Under the pieces are notes generated by a model, which was not told the DNA's origin, ran no database searches, and worked only from the letters and a program-made list of their open reading frames with translations. A DNA stretch of 64,000 bases from Lachnospiraceae bacterium (GTDB lineage: Bacteria; Bacillota; Clostridia; Lachnospirales; Lachnospiraceae): assembly GCA_022652545.1 (NCBI GenBank), contig JALCRM010000003.1, forward strand, positions 1-64,000. The letters are read 5' to 3'. This document shows, piece by piece, positions 26,210 through 34,673 of the stretch. Position numbers and translations under genes: made by a program. The first letter of the stretch is position 1. Each line of letters opens with the position of its first letter.

Positions 26210-27625
26210 ATGAAGAAGACACTGATGGATAAAGTGGGGCGTTCAAAGTACAGCCAGCTGTTCGGCGACAGGGATTTTTACAGACACGTGCTGATGGTCG
26301 TACTCCCCATGATCATACAGAACACCCTTTCCAATGTGGTCAGTCTGCTGGACAACGTCATGGTGGGGCAGGTCGGTACGCTTCCCATGTCCGCGGTCGC
26401 CATCGACAATCAGCTGCTGTTCGTGTTTTATCTGTGCATCTGGGGAAGCATAGCAGGCGCGGGTATCTACGGCGCACAGTTTTTCGGAAGCGGCAACTTA
26501 GAAGGTGTGCGCAGCACGCTGCGTTACAAATTCATCGTAGGCGCAGCCGTGACAGCTGTCGCCATGACAGTCTTCGCCCTGTTCGGAGATACCCTGGCGG
26601 GGTATTATATCGCGGCGGGCACATCGGATGAGATCCGCAGTGCCACGATCGGATATGCGCACAGTTATATGGCAGTGATGCTGGCCGGGCTGCCGCCGTT
26701 CCTGGTGACGCAGTGCTACGCCGGCACGCTGCGTGAATCCGGCAGGACCGCACTGCCCATGAAGGCAGGCATCGCAGCCATGCTGACGAACTTTGTCTTC
26801 AACAGTCTTCTGATCTTCGGGCTCTGCGGCTTTCCGAAATTAGGCGTGACAGGTGCCGCGATCGCGACGGTGATCTCACGTTTTGTGGAATTGTTTATTG
26901 TGGTGTTTTTCGCACACAGGGACAGGAAGAATTACGGCTTCCTGGAAGGCCTGTACCGGAATTTCAGAATGCCGGCCGGGCTGGCATGGCAGATGACGTC
27001 CAAGAGCTTTCCGCTGCTGGCCAATGAGTTTCTGTGGGCGGTAGGGCAGGCCGTGCTGCTGCAGTGCTACTCCGGCAGGGGCATCGCCACGGTGGCGGCA
27101 CTCAATATCTGCAGTACGGTCTCACAGCTGTTCTGCGAGATCTATCTTTCTCTGGGCAATGCTTCTCAGATCCTTGTGGGGCAGGAGCTCGGGGCCAACC
27201 GTCTGGAGGAGGCGAAACGCACCGCATACCGGATGGAAACGCTCACGGTGCTGTGCTGTTTTGCCAGCGGTGCGCTGCTTGCGCTGTGCGGACCGTTCAT
27301 TCCTATGATCTACAATACGGAGGACGCGATCCGCGTCATGGCGACCCGCTTTATCATGGTATTCGTCTGCTGCATGCCCATCTTCGGGTTTGCGGCGACC
27401 GCCTATTTCATCCTGCGATCCGGCGGGAAAGCAATGGTCACGTTCCTGTTCGACAGTTGTTTTTCCTGGGCAGTGTCCGTGCCGGCCGCCTGGCTCCTGA
27501 CGCATGAGACGGGGCTGCCGATCCTGACGATCTATCTCTGTGTCAATGTTCTGGATCTCATCAAATGTATCATCGGCTTCGCTCTGCTGCGTCGGGGCGT
27601 CTGGGTCAGGAATCTGGTGTCGTGA
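26210..27625 (+). CDS. MATE-family multidrug efflux transporter
   Basis: 471 residues with 12 predicted membrane segments in two similar halves. MIIQNTLSNVVSLLDNVMVGQVG is the typical first-helix signature, and GASQILVGQELGAN-like sequence opens the second half (here GNASQILVGQELGANRLEEAK). It should export cationic drugs or metabolites in exchange for sodium ions or protons. It is a single gene; its last 20 bases overlap the convergent XRE regulator. Confidence 0.93.
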   Translation: MKKTLMDKVGRSKYSQLFGDRDFYRHVLMVVLPMIIQNTLSNVVSLLDNVMVGQVGTLPMSAVAIDNQLLFVFYLCIWGSIAGAGIYGAQFFGSGNLEGVRSTLRYKFIVGAAVTAVAMTVFALFGDTLAGYYIAAGTSDEIRSATIGYAHSYMAVMLAGLPPFLVTQCYAGTLRESGRTALPMKAGIAAMLTNFVFNSLLIFGLCGFPKLGVTGAAIATVISRFVELFIVVFFAHRDRKNYGFLEGLYRNFRMPAGLAWQMTSKSFPLLANEFLWAVGQAVLLQCYSGRGIATVAALNICSTVSQLFCEIYLSLGNASQILVGQELGANRLEEAKRTAYRMETLTVLCCFASGALLALCGPFIPMIYNTEDAIRVMATRFIMVFVCCMPIFGFAATAYFILRSGGKAMVTFLFDSCFSWAVSVPAAWLLTHETGLPILTIYLCVNVLDLIKCIIGFALLRRGVWVRNLVS

Positions 27626-28037
27626 CGGCAGAAGGCCCTGCGTTTTTTCCGGGGGCGTATCTGCGGTTGGACATCTTGGCATCCCAGTAGGCTTCCTGCA
27701 GCGCTTCAAATACGGCCTGCTTGTCGCTTTCCGTCAGTTCGCCGCCGGCAAACATGCCGCCGAGCTGCGAGACCAGCTGCTCGGCCTGCGCCATGCCGCG
27801 GGCGCCGTACTGCTCTGCGGCACTTGTGACGAACGAAGCGCCGTCGTCCATCAGGAATGCGACGTCGCAGCCGAGCACGTCCGCCAGTTTTTTATACAGT
27901 CCGTTCTGTTTGGGAAAACGGCCTTCCTGTTCCCAGCCCCGTACAGTCCGCATGGTGACGCCGACGGCGTCTCCCAGCTCGCTTTGCGAGATCCTTTTCT
28001 GCTTCCGCAGTTTCAGAATTTTTTCTCCGAATGTCAT
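27606..28037 (-). CDS. XRE-family transcriptional regulator of the polymerase cassette
   Basis: 143 residues. An N-terminal helix-turn-helix (RKQKRISQSELGDAVGVTMRTVRGWEQEGRFP) is followed by a helical tail rich in Ala and Gln that may dimerise. GGAGGC lies before the ATG at 28037. It is divergent from the Y-family polymerase gene, and the gap holds two identical 16-bp palindromes, one inside the polymerase promoter. It is therefore most likely a repressor of the polymerase and of itself (inference). No peptidase domain for LexA-type self-cleavage is visible. Confidence 0.85.
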   Translation of the reverse strand: MTFGEKILKLRKQKRISQSELGDAVGVTMRTVRGWEQEGRFPKQNGLYKKLADVLGCDVAFLMDDGASFVTSAAEQYGARGMAQAEQLVSQLGGMFAGGELTESDKQAVFEALQEAYWDAKMSNRRYAPGKNAGPSAVTTPDS

Positions 28038-28099
28038 CGGACAGCCTCCGGCGCCGAACAAAACAGGCAATAAGTTGCCTGTTTCAGTTGCGTACCCGC

Positions 28100-28128
28100 T
28101 TGACAGCAGGAAATGTATTTCCTATAAT
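28100..28128 (+). promoter_or_regulatory. Consensus sigma-A promoter of the Y-family polymerase gene
   Basis: TTGACA at 28100-28105 and TATAAT at 28123-28128 with a 17-base spacer, a perfect consensus match. A 16-bp palindrome (28108-28123) fills the spacer, so a bound repressor would block RNA polymerase. Confidence 0.85.
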
Positions 28129-28154
28129 TATCCAAAAAAGGAAATGTATTTCCT
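28108..28154. promoter_or_regulatory. Twin palindromic operators AGGAAATGTATTTCCT
   Basis: Two identical 16-bp sites at 28108-28123 and 28139-28154, 31 bp centre to centre (three helical turns, so on the same DNA face). The arms AGGAAAT/ATTTCCT are perfect inverted repeats. They lie between the divergent XRE gene and the polymerase gene and differ from the Clostridia LexA box (GAAC-N4-GTTC). Confidence 0.8.
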
Positions 28155-28212
28155 AAAATATAGGACAATTCCGTCCGAGCGTCAAGAGCGGCCGGAGAAA
28201 GGGGCGGGAGGC

Positions 28213-29478
28213 ATGTGCGACCTTGCGGAATACCTGCCGGAGCAGCTGCCGGAACGGTCGATCCTGCACAGCGACATGAACAGCTTCTACGCGTCAGTCG
28301 AGGCAATGCTCGACCCGAAGCTGCGCGGAAAGGCAGTGGCAGTATGCGGTTCGCAGGAGACGCGGCATGGCATCGTACTTGCAAAATCGCAGAAGGCGAA
28401 GAAGGCCGGAGTCAAAACCGGCATGGCGGTCTGGGAGGCGAGGCAGTGCTGCCCGGATCTCATCGTGGTGCCTCCGCAGTACGATGCGTATATCAAGTAT
28501 TCGAAGCTTGCGCACGAGATCTATCTGCGCTACACCGACCAGATGGAGCCTTTCGGCATGGACGAGTGCTGGCTGGATCTCACGGGGACGGGGCGGGATC
28601 CGGTGCAGACTGCCGACGAGATCAGAGAGACGGTGAAGAGTGAACTGGGGCTGACAGTCAGCATAGGGGTCTCCTTCAACAAGATCTTTGCAAAACTGGG
28701 CAGCGATATGAAAAAGCCGGATGCCGTCACGGTGATCACCAGGCAGAACTTCCGCAGCCTGGTCTGGCCGCTCGCCGCGTCGGAGATCCTGTACTGCGGG
28801 CGTGCCACGACACGGCGCCTGGCCCGCTACGGCGTGCTCACGATCGGGGACATCGCAGCGACGCCGCCGGAACTGCTGCAGGACTGGCTGGGGATCAACG
28901 GACTTGCGCTCTGGCGCTATGCGGCAGGCCTGGACTGTTCCCGGGTCATGACGGACGGCTGGGAAGCGCCCGTCAAATCGATCGGCCACGGCGTGACCTG
29001 CGTTTCGGACCTCCTGAATGACGGGGAAGTCTGGCATGTGATGCTCGAACTGGCGCAGGAGGTAGGGCATCGCCTGCGCAGCCAGGATTTCCTGGCCGGA
29101 GGCGTGCAGCTCACCCTGCGGGACAACGGCCTCCTGTTTACACAGTACCAGGCAAAACGCGAAGCCGCGACACGCAGCGCCATGGAGATCGCGCAGGACT
29201 GTTTCCGGCTTTTCCGGGAAAATTACCGATGGGAAACACCGGTGCGCGCGATCTGTGTCCGGGCTGTCCGACTGGTTTCTTCCCGGGAGCCGCAGCAGCT
29301 GGGAATCTTTGACGACGCGGCACGGCGCGAAAAACAGGACCGTCTGGAGGCAGCCATCGACGATATACGCAGGAGATACGGAAAGCGCGCTGTGTACAAT
29401 GCCTGCCTGATGGGCGACATCAAGGTCCATGAGATCGGGGCGTCCGAAGTGACGATGCCGGGCATGATGTATGTGTAA
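28213..29478 (+). CDS. Y-family DNA polymerase (UmuC/DinB type)
   Basis: 421 residues. Translesion polymerase. The palm motifs are visible: ILHSDMNSFYASVEAM (first metal Asp), FGMDECWLDLT (catalytic Asp-Glu) and VSIGVSFNKIFAKLGSDMKKPDA; a helix-hairpin-helix region and the little-finger domain follow. The length and lack of a C-terminal extension fit the Firmicutes UvrX/YqjW-like group. The start at 28213 is the first ATG in a reasonable context (GGGAGG close upstream). It is controlled by a consensus promoter with XRE operators and followed by a small conserved-looking gene. Confidence 0.92.
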   Translation: MCDLAEYLPEQLPERSILHSDMNSFYASVEAMLDPKLRGKAVAVCGSQETRHGIVLAKSQKAKKAGVKTGMAVWEARQCCPDLIVVPPQYDAYIKYSKLAHEIYLRYTDQMEPFGMDECWLDLTGTGRDPVQTADEIRETVKSELGLTVSIGVSFNKIFAKLGSDMKKPDAVTVITRQNFRSLVWPLAASEILYCGRATTRRLARYGVLTIGDIAATPPELLQDWLGINGLALWRYAAGLDCSRVMTDGWEAPVKSIGHGVTCVSDLLNDGEVWHVMLELAQEVGHRLRSQDFLAGGVQLTLRDNGLLFTQYQAKREAATRSAMEIAQDCFRLFRENYRWETPVRAICVRAVRLVSSREPQQLGIFDDAARREKQDRLEAAIDDIRRRYGKRAVYNACLMGDIKVHEIGASEVTMPGMMYV

Positions 29479-29528
29479 ATGCGGGAAGAGGCAGCAGGCG
29501 CAGCACGTGTATGCGGGACGGGGACAAA

Positions 29529-29795
29529 ATGGCAAGGAAGGTTTATGTGGAAGTCATCCTGAAGACCGACAGGGAAGGAAAGAACCGGCCGCTCAGCATT
29601 CTCTGGGAGGACGGCACGAGATATGAGGTGGACCGGCTGCTCGATGTGCGCAGGGCGGCCTCGCTGAAGGTCGGGGGCGGCGGTATGCGCTACGTGATCA
29701 TGATCCGGGGACAGCAGTGCCGGCTGTTTGAAGAAGACGGCCGCTGGTTTGTGGAGGCGGACGGTCCCGAAGACGGGGAGAGAGGGGAAAGCTGA
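29529..29795 (+). CDS. Small protein linked to the Y-family polymerase
   Basis: 88 residues beginning MARKVYVEVILKTDREGKN. Strand-rich sequence with WEDGTRYEVDRLLDVRRAASLKVGGGG and an acidic end. No named domain is assigned, but small proteins of this appearance commonly follow Y-family polymerases in Firmicutes. The start at 29529 has GGGGA upstream; an ATG at 29511 has none. It lies 50 bases after the polymerase stop and is probably in the same transcript. It could bind the polymerase or the sliding clamp (inference). Confidence 0.65.
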   Translation: MARKVYVEVILKTDREGKNRPLSILWEDGTRYEVDRLLDVRRAASLKVGGGGMRYVIMIRGQQCRLFEEDGRWFVEADGPEDGERGES

Positions 29796-29953
29796 CGGAA
29801 AAGACCAAAAATTGCGGAAGATAATGCGGCCGGATACAGACGTGGTATATAATAATTTATATTATTATTTCAAATACTGCCGGAACAGAATGACCGGCGG
29901 CAGGAAGGACAGTAAGGAACAGCGATTCTCCGGATCCGGAAGGACAGCCGCAC

Positions 29954-31936
29954 ATGTACACGATAGGCACTCTGATTGGAAACGCGCGCTCACCGCATAC
30001 AGTGGAACTGATGGACGGAATCACGAAGGAAGCCAGAAGGCAGGGCGTGAACCTGCAGTTTTATCTGGGCGTCCATACCAGCGATTACTACAACGATGCA
30101 TTTGCTTTCGAAAAGGATGACAATGCGGACCTGCAGTGCAATGTCATTTACAGCTATGCGCTGCTCGGGCATCTGGATGCCCTGATCATCGCCTACGGAT
30201 CGCTCTGCATTTTTCTGGAACGTCCGGACCTGTCCCGCTTTCTGAAAGATTTTGAAGGTATTCCCACAGTTCTTCTGGAGGACCGCGACAGCAGCGGACG
30301 GTGTTCCTCGGTCATAACCGACAATTACGGGGGCATGCGTGCGGAAGTGGAACATCTGATCGGAGTGCACGGCTGCCGGAATTTCCTTTACCTGGCCGGG
30401 CCGCACGACAACACGGACGCGGACGAGAGGCTTGCAGCAGTGCGGGACACGCTGGCGGCGCACGGCCTTCCATTTGATGACACAAGACTGGAGTACGGCG
30501 ATTACTCGGTCAACGTGGAGAGGCAGGCGGAAGATCTGCTGAGGGCACATCCGGATGCCGACGCCCTGGTGTGCGCAAATGACTCCATGGCGGCCACCGC
30601 CTGTGAAGTGGCCGGAAAACTGGGGAGAGAGGTCGGAAAAGATCTTAAGATCGTCGGCTTTGACAACAATATAAAACTGGCTCCGTTCCTGAACCCTCCC
30701 CTTACGACAGTACAGCAGGATGCGACGGAGATGGGTGCGGTCGCGGTGCGCAAGGCCATTGCACTGTGCCGGGGCGAAGCGCCTTCCGTAGAGACAGATC
30801 AGGCAAAACTGATCATACGTGATTCGTGCGGCTGCCGTATGTCGGCCGTACGACGGAAAAAAATCCCGACGGCCCTCCAGGCTGAAAAGGTAGCTGATAT
30901 CGAGAGAAAATTTGAAAAGTACCGGAAAGAGACCTGGTTCATGCCTCTGATCGGGCGCAGTATGATCGCACAGATCGGCAGGAGCGACGAAGAATTTTAC
31001 CGGAATGCCGTCGAAAAACTTGCCGTCATCCAGGCCAGGAGCGCCTATCTGTACCTGCTCCCGAAGCCGGTCCTGAACGGCAGCGGCACAGAGTGGAAAT
31101 GTCCCCGGGAACTCCTGCTCACAGCCCGGATCAGGGACAATATTTCCGAGGTGAGTCTGGGCGACCGGCGGGCGCGGCTCAATATGGACGCGGACAGCGT
31201 GCCGGAGTTCCGGAAGGACGGCTGTGATTCCATCTGTGCGTTTCCTCTGTTTTCGGGAAACCGGCAGTTCGGCGTCATGTATACGGAGATCGATATAGAC
31301 AATTTCATTCCGGTCTATCTGGCCTGCATGCAGATCTCTTCGGCTCTGGATTTTCGTGAGGTGAACCTGCGGCAGGAAGAGACCGCACGCAAGCTCGAAA
31401 AACTGAATCTGGAACTGCACCAGAAAAATGAGATCCTGAGCGTGGTCTCGGAGTACGATCCGCTCACGAACTGTCTGAACAGGCGCGGCCTGGTGGGAAA
31501 GTTCATGGCCCATGCGGCGTCCCATCCCGGCGCAGGGGCAGTGATGTATGCCGCTGACCTGGATCATCTCAAGGAGATCAATGACACGTTCGGGCATGTC
31601 GAAGGAGACTTTGCCATTATTTCGGCGGCCAGACTGCTCTGTGCGCATTTTTCGAAAAATGCCCTTGTGGGCAGGACGGGAGGCGACGAGTTCCTGATCC
31701 TGTCGATGGACGACGGCACCGATCCTGAAGCCGAGATCCGGGAATTCCGGAAAGAAGTCGACGCATTCAATGACACGACCGGAAAGCCCTACTACGTGGA
31801 ACTTTCTATCGGCAGCTGCTCCTTTATGTGCGCTCCGCTCATGCCGTTTGCCGATCTAGTACGCCATGCCGACAGCATCCTGTATGAGGCCAAAAAGGGG
31901 CGCCGCAGCCATTCTCTTCGGAATGTCGATCAGTAA
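29954..31936 (+). CDS. Second periplasmic-binding-fold GGDEF protein
   Basis: 660 residues, same plan as the protein at 15709-17616: a LacI/PBP1-type fold without DNA-binding helix or signal peptide (1-285; ALVCANDSMAATACEV, KIVGFDNNIKLAPF), the cysteine motif DSCGCRMS at about 290, a middle region and GGDEF with intact GRTGGDEFLIL at about 575. It should be a cytosolic diguanylate cyclase responding to a small ligand. GGAAGGA precedes the ATG. Sequence outside the motifs differs clearly from the first copy, so the pair is an old duplication or two acquisitions. Confidence 0.87.
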   Translation: MYTIGTLIGNARSPHTVELMDGITKEARRQGVNLQFYLGVHTSDYYNDAFAFEKDDNADLQCNVIYSYALLGHLDALIIAYGSLCIFLERPDLSRFLKDFEGIPTVLLEDRDSSGRCSSVITDNYGGMRAEVEHLIGVHGCRNFLYLAGPHDNTDADERLAAVRDTLAAHGLPFDDTRLEYGDYSVNVERQAEDLLRAHPDADALVCANDSMAATACEVAGKLGREVGKDLKIVGFDNNIKLAPFLNPPLTTVQQDATEMGAVAVRKAIALCRGEAPSVETDQAKLIIRDSCGCRMSAVRRKKIPTALQAEKVADIERKFEKYRKETWFMPLIGRSMIAQIGRSDEEFYRNAVEKLAVIQARSAYLYLLPKPVLNGSGTEWKCPRELLLTARIRDNISEVSLGDRRARLNMDADSVPEFRKDGCDSICAFPLFSGNRQFGVMYTEIDIDNFIPVYLACMQISSALDFREVNLRQEETARKLEKLNLELHQKNEILSVVSEYDPLTNCLNRRGLVGKFMAHAASHPGAGAVMYAADLDHLKEINDTFGHVEGDFAIISAARLLCAHFSKNALVGRTGGDEFLILSMDDGTDPEAEIREFRKEVDAFNDTTGKPYYVELSIGSCSFMCAPLMPFADLVRHADSILYEAKKGRRSHSLRNVDQ

Positions 31937-31952
31937 GCGGCATTCTGCAGCC

Positions 31953-31981
31953 TTGACTTTCCCGCATCAATGCGCTAAAGT
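31953..31981 (+). promoter_or_regulatory. Promoter of trpB2
   Basis: TTGACT (31953-31958) and TAAAGT (31976-31981) separated by 17 bases, about 50 bases before the trpB2 ATG. Confidence 0.55.
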
Positions 31982-32030
31982 GTCTTTACCGTAAACCGGA
32001 TGTGCCGACAGGCGCGAATAAGGAGAAAAC

Positions 32031-33407
32031 ATGGCAGAACAGCAGAAGATACCCTACAAGATCTATCTTGATGAAGATGAAATGCCCGAAAACTGGTATA
32101 ACGTGCGGGCCGATATGAAAAAGAAGCCGGCGCCCCTTCTCAATCCCGGTACCGGGAAACCGATGGCGGCCGAAGAACTGGAAGCCGTTTTCTGCAGGGA
32201 CCTGGTGCAGCAGGAACTGAACAATGACGACCGGCTCATCCCCATTCCGGAGGAGATCCGGGAGTTTTACAAGATGTACCGCCCGTCGCCGCTGGTGCGT
32301 GCGTACTGCCTTGAAAAGAAACTCGGCACGCCGGCGAAGATCTACTATAAGTTTGAAGGCAACAATACCTCCGGCTCACACAAGCTGAATTCCGCCATTG
32401 CGCAGGCATATTACGCAAAGAAGCAGGGGCTCAGGGGCGTGACGACGGAGACGGGAGCCGGGCAGTGGGGCACGGCGCTCTCCATGGCCTGTGCATACAT
32501 GGGCCTGGACCTCAAGGTATTCATGGTGAAATGCTCCTACGAGCAGAAGCCGTTCCGCCGTGAAGTCATGCGCACGTACGGCGCCGATGTCACCCCCTCA
32601 CCGTCCATGAAGACAGAAGTCGGACGCAAAATGAACGAAGAATTTCCCGGCACCACAGGCAGCCTCGGCTGCGCCATTTCAGAGGCAGTGGAAACAGCGG
32701 TAAAAACACCGGGATACCGTTATGTGCTCGGCTCAGTCCTGAATCAGGTACTGCTTCACCAGTCCGTGATCGGCGAGGAGACCATGACCGCGATGGATAA
32801 GTACGGCGTCAAGCCGGACATTATCATCGGCTGCGCCGGCGGCGGGTCCAACCTCGGCGGCCTGATTTCACCGTTTATGGGCCGGAAGCTGCGCGGAGAG
32901 GCGGATTACGATATCGTCGCCGTGGAACCGGCCAGCTGCCCGAGCTTCACAAGAGGAAAGTTTGCCTACGACTTCTGCGATACGGGCCACGTCTGCCCGC
33001 TGGCCAAGATGTATACTCTGGGCTCCGAGTTCATACCTTCCGCAAACCATGCGGGCGGGCTGCGCTACCACGGCATGAGCCCTATCCTGTCGGAACTTTA
33101 CGACGAAGGACTCATGCGGGCTGTGAGTTACGAGCAGACCAGCGTATTCCAGGCGGCGGAAGAGTTCTGCCGCTGCGAGGGTATTCTGCCCGCGCCGGAG
33201 AGCAGCCACGCGATCAGGGCGGCTATGGACGAGGCAATACGCTGCAGGGAGACAGGCGAAGAAAAGACGATCCTCTTCGGCCTGACCGGTACGGGTTACT
33301 TTGACATGTATGCCTATCAGCAGTTCAACGACGGCACCATGACCGATTCGATCCCCACGGACGAAGAACTGGAGCGGAGCCTGGCAAAATTGCCCGTGAT
33401 CGGCTGA
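32031..33407 (+). CDS. trpB2: TrpB2-type tryptophan synthase beta chain
   Basis: 458 residues. PLP enzyme making tryptophan from indole (and serine or phosphoserine). NTSGSHKLNSA holds the PLP lysine, and TTETGAGQWGTALS and GCAGGGSNLGG are conserved. The long N-terminus and GAGQWG rather than GAGQHG place it in the TrpB2 branch, which works without TrpA. It is far from the trp operon, which has its own TrpB1 module. TrpB2 may serve indole salvage. AAGGAG lies upstream of the ATG. Confidence 0.93.
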   Translation: MAEQQKIPYKIYLDEDEMPENWYNVRADMKKKPAPLLNPGTGKPMAAEELEAVFCRDLVQQELNNDDRLIPIPEEIREFYKMYRPSPLVRAYCLEKKLGTPAKIYYKFEGNNTSGSHKLNSAIAQAYYAKKQGLRGVTTETGAGQWGTALSMACAYMGLDLKVFMVKCSYEQKPFRREVMRTYGADVTPSPSMKTEVGRKMNEEFPGTTGSLGCAISEAVETAVKTPGYRYVLGSVLNQVLLHQSVIGEETMTAMDKYGVKPDIIIGCAGGGSNLGGLISPFMGRKLRGEADYDIVAVEPASCPSFTRGKFAYDFCDTGHVCPLAKMYTLGSEFIPSANHAGGLRYHGMSPILSELYDEGLMRAVSYEQTSVFQAAEEFCRCEGILPAPESSHAIRAAMDEAIRCRETGEEKTILFGLTGTGYFDMYAYQQFNDGTMTDSIPTDEELERSLAKLPVIG

Positions 33408-33424
33408 TACGGGGAGATACAGGG

Positions 33425-34567
33425 ATGGAATGCAAAACATACAGGCCGGATACGATAGCCGACCTTCGCATTATGGGCAGGACGAACGGCAGCCGTGATC
33501 CTGTCGTACTTTTCTGGACAGGTTCCTGCGCAGAGGTGAATGTGGCGGCTTCCGAACTCTGGTTTGAAGCGGAAGCGGACTACGCGATGTTTGAACCGTG
33601 GATCGATATTGTGATCGACGGAGAACTGACGCAGCGCTTTATGCTTACGCGCGGCAGGCACCGGATCTGTGTCTTCCGCGGAATGACGCCGTCCGAGGCC
33701 AAGGATGTACGGATCGTCCGGGATACCCAGGCTATGCCGGACGACCCGGACAATTATCTGGCGATCCTTTCCCTTTCGACGGACGGCAGGTTCTGTCCGC
33801 TGCCGGAAAAACAGCTGAAGATGGAATTCATCGGCGACAGCATCACTTCCGGGGAGGGCGGCTGCGGCCGTCTCGGGGAAATGGACTGGGTGAGCGGATG
33901 TTTTGACGCGTACCATAATTACGCGAGAGAAACGGCCGATGCGCTGAATGCGGAATACAATGTGCTCAGCCAGAGCGGCTGGGGCGTACACTGCGCATGG
34001 AACGGAAATATACGGCAGGCGCTGCCGCTTTATTACGGGCAGGTGTGCGGCGTGCTGCAGGGTGAGAGAAACCGCAGGCTGGGAGCGCAGAAGGACTGGG
34101 ACTTCGCATCCTGGAGGCCCGATCTCATCGTCATCAATCTGGGGACGAACGACAACGGCGCTTTCGACCAGCCGGACTGGACGGATCCGGACACAGGCGA
34201 GATCTCTTCTATGCGCAGAAATGCAGACGGCACGCTGTGTGCGGAGGACCTGCGGAAATTTACGGAAGACGGCAGGGCTTTTCTCGGCAGACTGCGCAGC
34301 TGCAACAAAGACTCCAGGATCATCTGGACGTACGGCATGCTGGGCAGCGAGATGCTGCCGGCGATCAGGGAGATCGTGAACGGCTACAGGGAGCAGACGG
34401 GAGACCGGAACGTGGAAGTACTGCAGCTGCCGGATGCCGCAGACACCGGGTTCGGCTCGCGCCAGCATCCCGGACGCAGTGCCCACAGGGCAGCTGCGGC
34501 TGTGCTGATCGGCAGGATCAGGGAGATCCTTCAGTCGACTTCCGCGGAGACTGCTTCAATCTCGTGA
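33425..34567 (+). CDS. SGNH-fold carbohydrate esterase, CE2-like
   Basis: 380 residues, no signal peptide. An N-terminal strand-rich domain (about 1-130) precedes an SGNH hydrolase domain: FIGDSITSGEGG (nucleophile Ser), LSQSGWG, VINLGTNDNG and RQHPGRSAH (catalytic His). The two-domain plan with a Ser-His pair fits CE2 acetyl-xylan esterases. It would remove acetyl groups from imported oligosaccharides. GGGGAGATACAGGG precedes the ATG. Its 3' end overlaps a remnant of hypA and is part of the 136-bp duplication bordering the island. Confidence 0.83.
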   Translation: MECKTYRPDTIADLRIMGRTNGSRDPVVLFWTGSCAEVNVAASELWFEAEADYAMFEPWIDIVIDGELTQRFMLTRGRHRICVFRGMTPSEAKDVRIVRDTQAMPDDPDNYLAILSLSTDGRFCPLPEKQLKMEFIGDSITSGEGGCGRLGEMDWVSGCFDAYHNYARETADALNAEYNVLSQSGWGVHCAWNGNIRQALPLYYGQVCGVLQGERNRRLGAQKDWDFASWRPDLIVINLGTNDNGAFDQPDWTDPDTGEISSMRRNADGTLCAEDLRKFTEDGRAFLGRLRSCNKDSRIIWTYGMLGSEMLPAIREIVNGYREQTGDRNVEVLQLPDAADTGFGSRQHPGRSAHRAAAAVLIGRIREILQSTSAETASIS

Positions 34568-34624
34568 ATGATGAGTTCTGTCCCCTTCAGCAGGAAGGCA
34601 TCTTCGCCGCCGCAAAGGGGGCAG
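34489..34624 (+). repeat. 136-bp direct repeat, left copy
   Basis: Aligns without gaps to 42650-42785 with 11 differences (about 92% identity). It holds the 3' end of the SGNH esterase and, on the minus strand, the last residues of HypA (CPLCGGED through HEIEAVSAEVD). It marks the left border of the glycan island. Confidence 0.92.
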
Positions 34625-34640
34625 ACCGTTTTCGTTTTCC
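34534..34640 (-). pseudogene. 3' remnant of a second hypA
   Basis: On the minus strand the second zinc CxxC (CPLCGG) and the C-terminal tail of HypA are readable down to the stop near 34534. Similarity to the intact hypA at 42692 stops at 34624, just before that CxxC, so there is no start and no N-terminal metal site. It is a leftover of the duplication at the island border. Confidence 0.75.
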
Positions 34641-34673
34641 GCATATGCTGCAACAGATCCGAAGGTATGATTC

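Noticed and set aside
28100..28154. LexA (SOS) boxes before the Y-family polymerase
   Set aside because: The palindromes do not match the GAAC-N4-GTTC pattern of Clostridia LexA, and the neighbouring regulator is a plain XRE protein.
27721..28212. Longer N-terminus for the Y-family polymerase
   Set aside because: The extension crosses the XRE gene, both operators and the promoter; the polymerase fold begins shortly after 28213.
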